From NCBI GenBank assembly GCA_002724615.1, contig PBPF01000103.1:1-5581 (forward strand): DNA of 5,581 nt. The letters run 5' to 3'. Below, piece by piece: positions 1-4,969 of the stretch. The notes under the pieces are model-generated. The model was given only the letters and a program-made list of their open reading frames with translations. It made no database searches and was not told the origin of the DNA. Source of the DNA: Verrucomicrobiales bacterium (GTDB taxonomy: Bacteria > Verrucomicrobiota > Verrucomicrobiia > Limisphaerales > UBA1100). A program made the translations under genes and the position numbers. Every line of letters starts with the position of its first letter. Position 1 is the first letter of the stretch.

Positions 1-1202
1 CCGCGGCCTTGGTGCAGGCGGAGAATTGGGCGCAATTTCGCGGGCCGGGCGGGCGCGGCATCAGCGGCGACAAGGGTATCCCGGTGAAATGGACGGCCAA
101 GGATTATCGTTGGAAGGTGAAACTGGCGGGCGTAGGGCACTCGTCGCCGGTGGTCTGGGACAACACGGTACTGATCACTTCCGCGGCGCGGGCAGGCGAA
201 CGGCGGGCGTTGCAGGCATTCGAGGCGGGCACGGGAAAGGAGCTCTGGGCACAGCAACTCGGCGGCAACACCCACCCGAAGCATGCGCTCAACAGCTATG
301 CGTCGGCCACGCCGTGCACGGATGGCAAGCTGGTGTATGTGGCATGGGGCGACAACGACGAGTATTTTCTGGTGGCGCACGACATCAAGACGGGCAAGGA
401 GAAATGGCGCACGCAACTGCAGACATCACTGAGCAAGCATGGGCACGGCACGGCGACTTCGCCGGTCCTGTTCGAGGATCTGGTGATCCTGTTAAATGAG
501 CACGACACGGGTCCGGGTTATATCGTGGCGCTGAACAAGGAGACGGGCAAGCAGGAGTGGAAGCTTGAGCGCAAGATCGAGATCATGACCTACGCCACGC
601 CGATTATCGTGGACGTGAACGGCCAACCGCAGCTCATCAACTCCTGCCTCGACGACGGGTTGATGGGCATCGATCCGCGCAAGGGCAAGGTGCTGTGGAG
701 CACGCCTGGCAACTTCGACCTGCGCACTGTGGCAATGCCGGTGCACTGGAAGGGGCATGTGTATGGCAGCTGCGGTGGCGGCGGGCGCGGTAAGCTGATG
801 CTGGCGGTAAAGGTTGGCGGCAAGGGCGACGTGAACAAGACGCATATCGCGTGGAAACGCCAGAAGTCGCTGCCATACGTGCCCACGCCCATTGTTTATC
901 AGGACCACATTTATATGTGGCTGGACAACGGCATCGTGATTTGCGCCAACCCGAAAACCGGCGAGGAGATTTGGAATGAGCGCGTCGGTCGCGGCGACTT
1001 CTCCAGTTCACCGGTCTGCATTGACGGCAAGATTTACTGCAGCTCACGCACAGGCGAGTTCACTGTGGTGAAGGCGAGCCCCAAGTTTGAAATTCTTGGT
1101 CGCAGCCAGCTGGGTGAAAAGACCCACGCCACACCAGCGGTAAGCAACGGCCGGATGTTCCTGCGTGGCTTCGAGCACCTGTATTGCCTGGAAGCGAAGT
1201 AG
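1..1202 (+). CDS. PQQ-like beta-propeller repeat protein, secreted (5' end outside window)
   Basis: This is a beta-propeller protein of the PQQ-binding-like/BamB-like superfamily, probably exported; its ligand or partner is unknown. The frame is open to the left edge. The first visible codons read A-A-L-V-Q-A followed by ENWAQFRGPGG, which looks like the end of a signal peptide and the usual mature N-terminus of this family, so the true start lies upstream and the TTG at 9 is probably not it. Numbering from that TTG, blade signatures of the type (D/E)xxTGKxxW recur at about residues 73-80, 127-133, 178-184 and 224-230, with another (NPKTGEEIW) near 320. NSYASATP at 95-102 is shared with the propeller gene at 1834-3051, so the two are paralogues. 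I see no dehydrogenase extension or haem CxxCH motif, so a quinoprotein dehydrogenase is unlikely. The stop is TAG, 6 bp from the end of the convergent gene. The family is secure; the function is unknown. Confidence 0.93.
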   Translation, partial: AALVQAENWAQFRGPGGRGISGDKGIPVKWTAKDYRWKVKLAGVGHSSPVVWDNTVLITSAARAGERRALQAFEAGTGKELWAQQLGGNTHPKHALNSYASATPCTDGKLVYVAWGDNDEYFLVAHDIKTGKEKWRTQLQTSLSKHGHGTATSPVLFEDLVILLNEHDTGPGYIVALNKETGKQEWKLERKIEIMTYATPIIVDVNGQPQLINSCLDDGLMGIDPRKGKVLWSTPGNFDLRTVAMPVHWKGHVYGSCGGGGRGKLMLAVKVGGKGDVNKTHIAWKRQKSLPYVPTPIVYQDHIYMWLDNGIVICANPKTGEEIWNERVGRGDFSSSPVCIDGKIYCSSRTGEFTVVKASPKFEILGRSQLGEKTHATPAVSNGRMFLRGFEHLYCLEAK

Positions 1203-1208
1203 CCTGTT

Positions 1209-1757
1209 TTACGGCATCACGATCAGGAACTGGACTGCGTCGACGATGACGTATTTACCATCAGTGCCTTCCGTGCTGATGGTGATGGAGCCTGCGCGAC
1301 CTTTCTTGAAGTGGAACAGGCCGATGGAGCGGAAGAGCTTGGCGATGGGCGCGGGCTTGCCTTCGTCAATCTTCACGACGGTTTTCCCCTTGGCATGACG
1401 CACGGTGACGGGCACGCCATTGGCACGGCGGATATTGCTGTTATGCGCGATGCGCACCTCGTAAAGGCCGGTGCGCGGCAGATCAGGAGTGAAGGTGGCG
1501 CTTTTTCGACCCTTCTTTTCCTTCATGTCGTGAATGTAACCGATGCCAACAAATGGCGGCGTATGGATGCTGTGTTTCCATTCGCCAATGAGTTTGGCCT
1601 CGGTGTTGTCCACCACAACGCCGGGCAGCTTGGACTTGTCCGGGACGATGAACTTGATGTTCTCCGGCTTGTCGACCTGATCAGGCCGCGGCAGGCGCGG
1701 ACCGTCAGCTTTGAGCATCCCTGAGAAAAACACCAACAGGCCAAGGACCATCTTCAT
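1209..1757 (-). CDS. Secreted single-domain golvesin/Xly CBD-like protein
   Basis: This 182-residue protein has a short signal peptide (MKMVLGLLVFFSGMLKA, residues 1-17, cleavage probably before DGP), a charged proline-rich linker to about residue 46, and one beta-sandwich domain filling the rest. The domain matches my recollection of the golvesin C-terminal/Xly carbohydrate-binding-like family: VVVDNTEAKLIGEW (47-60), GIGYIHD (71-77), KSATFTPDLPRTGLYEV (85-101), NGVPVTVRHAKG (113-124), a 'GLFHFKKG' strand (146-153), and the signature end SITISTEGTDGKYVIVDAVQF (starting at 157). In known proteins this module usually sits at the C-terminus of large enzymes such as xanthan lyases or FAD-dependent oxidoreductases; here it stands alone. 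Role in binding polysaccharide or a cell-surface partner is inference. It lies between two paralogous propeller genes, convergent with one and divergent from the other. The ATG at 1757 follows a promoter-like element by 6 bp and has no Shine-Dalgarno sequence. Confidence 0.9.
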   Translation of the reverse strand: MKMVLGLLVFFSGMLKADGPRLPRPDQVDKPENIKFIVPDKSKLPGVVVDNTEAKLIGEWKHSIHTPPFVGIGYIHDMKEKKGRKSATFTPDLPRTGLYEVRIAHNSNIRRANGVPVTVRHAKGKTVVKIDEGKPAPIAKLFRSIGLFHFKKGRAGSITISTEGTDGKYVIVDAVQFLIVMP

Positions 1758-1763
1758 TGGCTC

Positions 1764-1792
1764 AGCTTAAGGCAACTGCCGATGGCTTGCAA
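1764..1792 (-). promoter_or_regulatory. Predicted leaderless promoter of the golvesin-domain gene
   Basis: Read on the minus strand: TTGCAA (1792-1787), 17 bp spacer, TAAGCT (1769-1764), 6 bp, then ATG at 1757. TTGCAA and TAAGCT match the sigma70 consensus at 4/6 and 3/6 positions. Transcription starting about 7 bases after the -10 box would begin on the ATG. The same geometry occurs at the other starts in the window, which is the main support. Confidence 0.6.
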
Positions 1793-1797
1793 TTCGG

Positions 1798-1826
1798 TTG
1801 CCATGCCCTGATAGGCTTATTAGCCT
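1798..1826 (+). promoter_or_regulatory. Predicted leaderless promoter of the second propeller gene
   Basis: TTGCCA (1798-1803, 5/6 to TTGACA), 17 bp spacer, TAGCCT (1821-1826), 7 bp, then ATG at 1834. No Shine-Dalgarno-like sequence lies between the -10 box and the start. The -35 box is 5 bp from the -35 box of the divergent golvesin-gene promoter, so the two are back to back. An alternative pairing, TTGCAA (1787-1792) with TAGGCT (1812-1817), has a poorer 19 bp spacer. Confidence 0.6.
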
Positions 1827-1833
1827 CGTGGCG

Positions 1834-3051
1834 ATGAAATTCTTTTTTGCACTGTGCATTGCAGCGTTGTCGTCATCGGCAGCGCAGTGGAGTGAGTTCC
1901 GCGGTCCCAATGGCGAGGGTAAAACGGCGGCGGACCTGCCTCTGGAGTTTGGCGAGGGCAAAAATGTGAAGTGGAAAACGCCCATGCCCGGCAAGGCGTG
2001 GAGCTCGCCAGTAATTTGGGGCAAGCAGATTTGGTTTACCAACGCCGAGGCGGACGGCAAAAAGTTATGGGCGGTGTGTCTGGATGCCGACACGGGCAAG
2101 GTGCTCCACAACAAGCTGGTGTTCGAGATCGCCAAGCCACAGAAAAGTCCCGTGGCGATGAACAGTTATGCCTCATGCACGCCGGTCATTGAGGACGGTC
2201 GCGTGTATGTGAGCTACGGCGTGCATGGCACGGCCTGTCTGGACACGGAAACTGCAAAGGTCATTTGGCAGCGGCAGGATGAGGAGTTGACGTGCGACCA
2301 TTTCCGATTGCCGGCCAGTTCGCCAATTTTGCACAACGGCATGCTGGTGATGATGTTTGACGGTGCCGATAAGCAATTCGTCGTGGCGCTGGACAAGGCC
2401 AACGGAAAAACCAAGTGGCTGCACAAGCGCGCATTCGATTACCGCACCAACAACGGCGACCGCAAAAAGGCCTATGGCACGCCGACCTTTATCAAGATCG
2501 GCAGTCAAACACAGCTCATCGCTCCCGCAGCCGTAGCCACCGAGGCGCTGGATCCGGGCACCGGCAAGTTACTCTGGACCGCGCGCACCGGCGGCATGAA
2601 CGCCAGTGGCCGCCCAGCGTTTGGGCACGGGCTGGTGTTCATCAACAACGGCATGGGCGGCCTCGCCGCAATCAAGCCCGGCAAGGGCGCCTTGGAACCC
2701 ACATGGAGCATGCGCCGCAACGTGGCGAAAAAATCCTCCATCATCCTGCGCGGTGAACACATTTTCATGGTGGCCGACAACGGCGTCGCGTCGTGCCTTG
2801 AGGCGAAGACCGGTGAGGTACTATGGAGCGAACGGCTCAACGCCGGCGAGTTCGCCGCCTCCCCAATCCTTTGCCAGGACCGCATCTACTGCTTCAGCAT
2901 GACCGGCAACAGCGTGGTCTTCGCTGCCACGCCAGAATTCAAGCTACTCGCGCGCGGCAAGTTCACCGAAGGCTTCATGGCCAGCCCAGCCATCACCGGC
3001 AACGCGATGATCCTCCGCACAAAATCAGCAGTGTACCGGGTGGAGAAATAG
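1834..3051 (+). CDS. PQQ-like beta-propeller repeat protein, secreted (complete)
   Basis: This complete 405-residue secreted beta-propeller belongs to the PQQ-like/BamB-like superfamily. I chose the ATG at 1834 because it gives a clean signal peptide (MKFFFALCIAALSSSAA, residues 1-17) directly followed by the family's opening QWSEFRGPNGEG. In-frame TTG (1798) and GTG (1828) codons lie upstream, but the TTG coincides with the predicted -35 box and the GTG adds only two residues. Blade motifs include LDADTGKVLH, LDTETAKVIW (TGK changed to TAK), LDKANGKTKW, LDPGTGKLLW and LEAKTGEVLW. It aligns along its whole length with the partial gene at 1-1202, sharing SSPVxW, NSYASxTP and the last blade (SPIL..RIYCFSMTG...ATPEFKLL against SPVC..KIYCSSRTG...ASPKFEIL), so the pair arose by duplication. 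It is divergent from the golvesin-domain gene, whose start lies 76 bp away. No catalytic residues can be named; a scaffold or binding role outside the cytoplasm is inference. Confidence 0.93.
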   Translation: MKFFFALCIAALSSSAAQWSEFRGPNGEGKTAADLPLEFGEGKNVKWKTPMPGKAWSSPVIWGKQIWFTNAEADGKKLWAVCLDADTGKVLHNKLVFEIAKPQKSPVAMNSYASCTPVIEDGRVYVSYGVHGTACLDTETAKVIWQRQDEELTCDHFRLPASSPILHNGMLVMMFDGADKQFVVALDKANGKTKWLHKRAFDYRTNNGDRKKAYGTPTFIKIGSQTQLIAPAAVATEALDPGTGKLLWTARTGGMNASGRPAFGHGLVFINNGMGGLAAIKPGKGALEPTWSMRRNVAKKSSIILRGEHIFMVADNGVASCLEAKTGEVLWSERLNAGEFAASPILCQDRIYCFSMTGNSVVFAATPEFKLLARGKFTEGFMASPAITGNAMILRTKSAVYRVEK

Positions 3052-3084
3052 CCAGAATCATTTCGAGATTGTTCGCTTTCACTA

Positions 3085-3113
3085 TTGTCCTAGAGGGTTA
3101 GGAGCTTTATACA
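3085..3113 (+). promoter_or_regulatory. Predicted leaderless promoter of the lipoprotein gene
   Basis: TTGTCC (3085-3090), 17 bp spacer, TATACA (3108-3113), 6 bp, then ATG at 3120. Each box matches the sigma70 consensus at 4/6 positions. An AGGAG at 3100-3104 looks like a ribosome binding site but ends 15 bases before the ATG, farther than usual, and under this model it lies in the spacer and is never transcribed. If transcription instead starts farther upstream, the AGGAG could act as a weak site. Confidence 0.5.
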
Positions 3114-3119
3114 ACGGCA

Positions 3120-3968
3120 ATGAAAAACCTATTTTCAGGTTTGTTACTGATACTGGCATTGGGCTGCGGGGATAGTGGGACGAAAGCACCTGAGGAAAAG
3201 GCCAAGGAGCAATCAAAGGGCAACATCACTGTTGAGCCGGCACTGCCATCGACTGTCAGTAATACATTGGGACCGTTCAAAATTGAGGAACTGACACGGG
3301 AGCAGTGGTTTGGAGTTTATTCGGATAAGAAAAAAGTTGGATTTCAAAAACTGTGGGCTCGAAAAGAGACGGTGAATGGGAAGCCCATGCTGGTGGTTGA
3401 ACTGGGGCTGGACATGGCATTGCCTACACCGGAAGGGGCTCGATTGCGGGTACGCAAGTTGAACCATTTTGAGCTGGAGACGCCGCATGGGCTGGTGTAC
3501 GCATTGGACTCAGAAGAAGTAAAGGGGACGGACGGCAAGTCTGTTATCAATCAAATAGAGGCACGTCGGACAGACAACGGCATGGAGATTGCGGTGAGCG
3601 AAAAGGGAATCACCCAGAAGCATGTGGTGGAGGGGTTGGCGGGGTCTGCACTGGAAGAGTTTGCGGTGGAGGCATGGCTGCGAAAACGCGGCCCCGTGAA
3701 AGGGGAGTCGCATGAGATGGAATTGACGGATCTTCAAAAGCGCAAGCGTGTTAAACGCACGGCAACTGTGGAAAGAGAACGTACGCTGCGGTTGCTTGGC
3801 AAAGAGGTGGAAGTACGGGTGGTGAAGATAACCGATAGTGATGGGAAATCCACCGTGGTTGCCTATGGCCCTGATGACCTAACGACAGTGAGTATGCATC
3901 TACCAGACCTCGGACTGGTACTGCGGCAGGAAACCAAAGAACAGGCATTGGGACGGACGGGCAACTAG
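3120..3968 (+). CDS. Lipoprotein resembling the N-terminal domain of transglutaminase-like proteins
   Basis: This 282-residue product begins with a lipoprotein-type signal: KN, a hydrophobic stretch, and an LALG-C end (Cys16; alanine at -3 is permissible but not ideal), followed by a Gly/Ser and then Lys/Glu-rich tether (17-35). The folded part starts near residue 53. WFGVY (63-67) followed by KKVGF (71-75) resembles the 'W(F/Y)GVY...kkVGy' opening of the N-terminal region that precedes the papain-like transglutaminase core in planctomycete and verrucomicrobial proteins, as I remember them. The end, a 'DLGLVLRQETKEQAL' strand, resembles the point where the catalytic core would begin, but the gene stops at TAG six codons later. 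No Cys-His-Asp triad is present; Cys16 is the only cysteine I see. It is probably a non-catalytic, membrane-anchored protein. Base composition looks visibly more A/T-rich than the propeller genes. The downstream gene is convergent, 30 bp away. Confidence 0.85.
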   Translation: MKNLFSGLLLILALGCGDSGTKAPEEKAKEQSKGNITVEPALPSTVSNTLGPFKIEELTREQWFGVYSDKKKVGFQKLWARKETVNGKPMLVVELGLDMALPTPEGARLRVRKLNHFELETPHGLVYALDSEEVKGTDGKSVINQIEARRTDNGMEIAVSEKGITQKHVVEGLAGSALEEFAVEAWLRKRGPVKGESHEMELTDLQKRKRVKRTATVERERTLRLLGKEVEVRVVKITDSDGKSTVVAYGPDDLTTVSMHLPDLGLVLRQETKEQALGRTGN

Positions 3969-3998
3969 GGTAAACGTTCCAGTGCTTTCGGGCTAATG

Positions 3999-4202
3999 TC
4001 AGCCCAGTTCGTCATCGCTGACCACCTGCTGGTCGACTTGCTGCGCCATTTGATGGGCGGTGTTGATGCACCAGTCGACGACGGCTTGGTGGTCGTCTTC
4101 CGAGGGGCAGCCGTGCTTGGCGATGTATCCGGCCATGAGTTGGCCAGCCACCTTGAAGACAGCTCGTTCGCTCGGTTTAAGATCTAGGGATTCCTGAAAC
4201 AT
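3999..4202 (-). CDS. Small acidic-tailed hypothetical protein, coupled to the zinc-ribbon gene
   Basis: I do not recognise this 67-residue protein. It appears mainly alpha-helical, with helices likely around residues 10-30 and 36-58, two cysteines (32 and 45) and an acidic tail (SDDELG). It has no signal peptide or membrane segment, so it is probably cytoplasmic. It follows the zinc-ribbon gene on the same strand with essentially no gap. Two starts are possible: ATG at 4202 (5 bp after the upstream stop), used here, or TTG at 4211, which overlaps the upstream TGA as TTGA and adds MTA before the methionine. Neither has a recognisable Shine-Dalgarno sequence, so translation by coupling to the upstream gene is likely. 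The opposite-strand frame at 3996-4187 is an antisense shadow: this strand gives a tight operon fit, the other gives none. Confidence 0.68.
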   Translation of the reverse strand: MFQESLDLKPSERAVFKVAGQLMAGYIAKHGCPSEDDHQAVVDWCINTAHQMAQQVDQQVVSDDELG

Positions 4203-4207
4203 GGCGG

Positions 4208-4582
4208 TCAAGGACCGGCGAGGTCGGAGAACTCACCAGCGTCAAAAAATGATCCTTGGCAGTTTTCGCACTGCTCAAAAACCAAGGTGCCGCGCTCGGC
4301 ATTTTTTTGGCGGCGCACCCATACTGGTTCCATTTTCACGGCACACCTAGGGCATTGCGCTCCACGGTAGCCGCCGGGGCTTTCCGTCAGCGCACCGGAA
4401 TCCGGAGGTTGGCGTTCCCAGATACATTCGGTATCCAAGGCATCTGCCGCGCCGGGCAGAGTTAATAGCTGTTCCCGCTCCATGGCATCAAACCAGACTC
4501 CTTGGCAGCTCGTACAACGATCTAAAGTAACGGCACCAATGGGTACCTCCTCCATTGGCTGCTGACAGGCGGGGCAATTCAC
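4208..4582 (-). CDS. Tandem zf-TFIIB zinc-ribbon protein
   Basis: This 124-residue cytoplasmic protein contains two copies of the zf-TFIIB-type zinc ribbon. Copy one has CPAC (Cys3, Cys6), then CTSC (Cys23, Cys26) followed by QGVWFD. Copy two has CPRC (Cys77, Cys80), then CENC (Cys105, Cys108) followed by QGSFFDAGEFSDL, the family's characteristic CxxC-x-G-x-(W/F)-F-D-xx-E ending. Each four-cysteine set should bind one zinc. Members of this family are common and mostly uncharacterised, so DNA or protein binding cannot be asserted. Start choice matters: an in-frame GTG at 4603 gives seven more residues (VCGYSFP) but would fall inside the predicted promoter spacer. The GTG at 4582 gives MNCPAC, the compact opening usual for these proteins, and lies 6 bp after a -10-like box. 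The next methionine is beyond the first CxxC and is excluded. It forms an operon with the 67-residue gene downstream. Confidence 0.88.
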   Translation of the reverse strand: MNCPACQQPMEEVPIGAVTLDRCTSCQGVWFDAMEREQLLTLPGAADALDTECIWERQPPDSGALTESPGGYRGAQCPRCAVKMEPVWVRRQKNAERGTLVFEQCENCQGSFFDAGEFSDLAGP

Positions 4583-4588
4583 GGGAAA

Positions 4589-4616
4589 ACTGTATCCGCA
4601 CACCGGCGGCTGGCAA
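4589..4616 (-). promoter_or_regulatory. Predicted leaderless promoter of the zinc-ribbon operon
   Basis: Read on the minus strand: TTGCCA (4616-4611, 5/6 to TTGACA), 16 bp spacer, TACAGT (4594-4589), 6 bp, then GTG at 4582. The hexamer is identical to the -35 boxes proposed for the propeller gene at 1834 and the divergent lipoprotein gene at 4662. The spacer is one base shorter than in the other four cases. It lies over the codons that a start at 4603 would use. Confidence 0.55.
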
Positions 4617-4633
4617 GGCGAATTGATTGCCAG
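4610..4633. repeat. 7-bp inverted repeat formed by two divergent -35 boxes
   Basis: CTGGCAA (4610-4616) and TTGCCAG (4627-4633) are perfect inverted copies separated by 10 bp. Each arm contains a proposed -35 hexamer, one per strand. The simplest reading is two promoters placed back to back; a dyad operator for a regulator is possible but not needed. Confidence 0.6.
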
Positions 4634-4655
4634 AGTCCTAAATGTAGGCTACCTT
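4627..4655 (+). promoter_or_regulatory. Predicted leaderless promoter of the small lipoprotein gene
   Basis: TTGCCA (4627-4632), 17 bp spacer, TACCTT (4650-4655), 6 bp, then ATG at 4662. No Shine-Dalgarno sequence precedes the ATG. An alternative pairing, TTGATT (4623-4628) with TAGGCT (4645-4650) and a 16 bp spacer, would leave a leader of about 5 nt, still effectively leaderless. Confidence 0.58.
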
Positions 4656-4661
4656 GCACTC

Positions 4662-4940
4662 ATGAAGCATGGGTACTGCTTGAGTTTGCTTTTGCTGGCT
4701 GGTTGCGTGGGTTCGGGGACGACTAATGAACCACAGGTCATTACCGCACGCGAGTGGCGGTATCGCGACTGGAATTGGGACGTCCGCGAGATTGGGCGTC
4801 TGCCCGCCAATGATTTGCGGCAGCATTCTGAGGATGAGCTGGCCCGTAAAGCGAGCGCGGTGAACTTGATCAACCTGATCAACGCTGGATACGAGAGTGA
4901 TATCTGGCGACAGCGCCGGATAATCCGCACCATCCGCTAA
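4662..4940 (+). CDS. Small hypothetical lipoprotein
   Basis: This 92-residue product has a textbook lipoprotein signal: MKHGYCLSLLLLAGC, with a perfect LAG-C lipobox (Cys15), followed by a small flexible stretch VGSGTTNEPQ. It should therefore be lipidated and anchored to a membrane facing the periplasm. The mature part is short, charged and aromatic: REWRYRDWNWDVREIG (about residues 29-44) has three tryptophans in nine residues, and a later stretch with LINLINAGYESD and an arginine-rich end (RQRRIIRTIR) is probably helical. I do not recognise the family. The ATG at 4662 was chosen because it begins the signal peptide; an in-frame TTG at 4623 would add 13 residues ahead of it and overlaps the promoter. 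The gene is divergent from the zinc-ribbon operon and convergent with the transporter gene. Confidence 0.78.
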   Translation: MKHGYCLSLLLLAGCVGSGTTNEPQVITAREWRYRDWNWDVREIGRLPANDLRQHSEDELARKASAVNLINLINAGYESDIWRQRRIIRTIR

Positions 4941-4969
4941 TCGAAGTTCCTCGTTCGGATTTCTTTTTA
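4941..4969 (+). terminator. Possible weak terminator between convergent genes
   Basis: A short CGAA (4942-4945)/TTCG (4954-4957) pairing with an 8-base loop is followed by a T-rich run ending in TTTTT (4964-4968). The stem is only 4 bp, so this is a weak candidate for ending the small lipoprotein transcript; its tail overlaps the transporter stop codon. Confidence 0.22.

Noticed and set aside
492..908. 138-residue minus-strand open frame inside the first propeller gene
   Set aside because: It is antisense to a well-supported propeller CDS, has His/Arg/Ala-rich shadow composition and shows no recognisable domain.
1203..1208. Bidirectional terminator between the convergent propeller and golvesin genes
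   Set aside because: Only 6 bp separate the two stops, and no hairpin with a T-run is visible there.
1311..1724. 137-residue plus-strand open frame opposite the golvesin-domain gene
   Set aside because: The minus-strand frame contains the full golvesin-type motif set, a signal peptide and a promoter; the plus frame has none and is an antisense shadow.
1798..1833. TTG start at 1798 (or GTG at 1828) for the second propeller gene
   Set aside because: The TTG adds a polar stretch before the signal peptide and coincides with the -35 box; the ATG at 1834 gives a clean signal peptide.
3100..3104. AGGAG as the ribosome binding site of the lipoprotein gene
   Set aside because: It ends 15 bases before the ATG, longer than usual, and falls between the -35 and -10 boxes of the better-fitting leaderless promoter. 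It is not fully excluded if another promoter lies upstream.
3996..4187. 63-residue plus-strand frame after the lipoprotein gene, considered as a downstream operon member or a missing C-terminal domain
   Set aside because: It has no transglutaminase motif and mirrors the minus-strand 67-residue gene, which fits tightly behind the zinc-ribbon gene.
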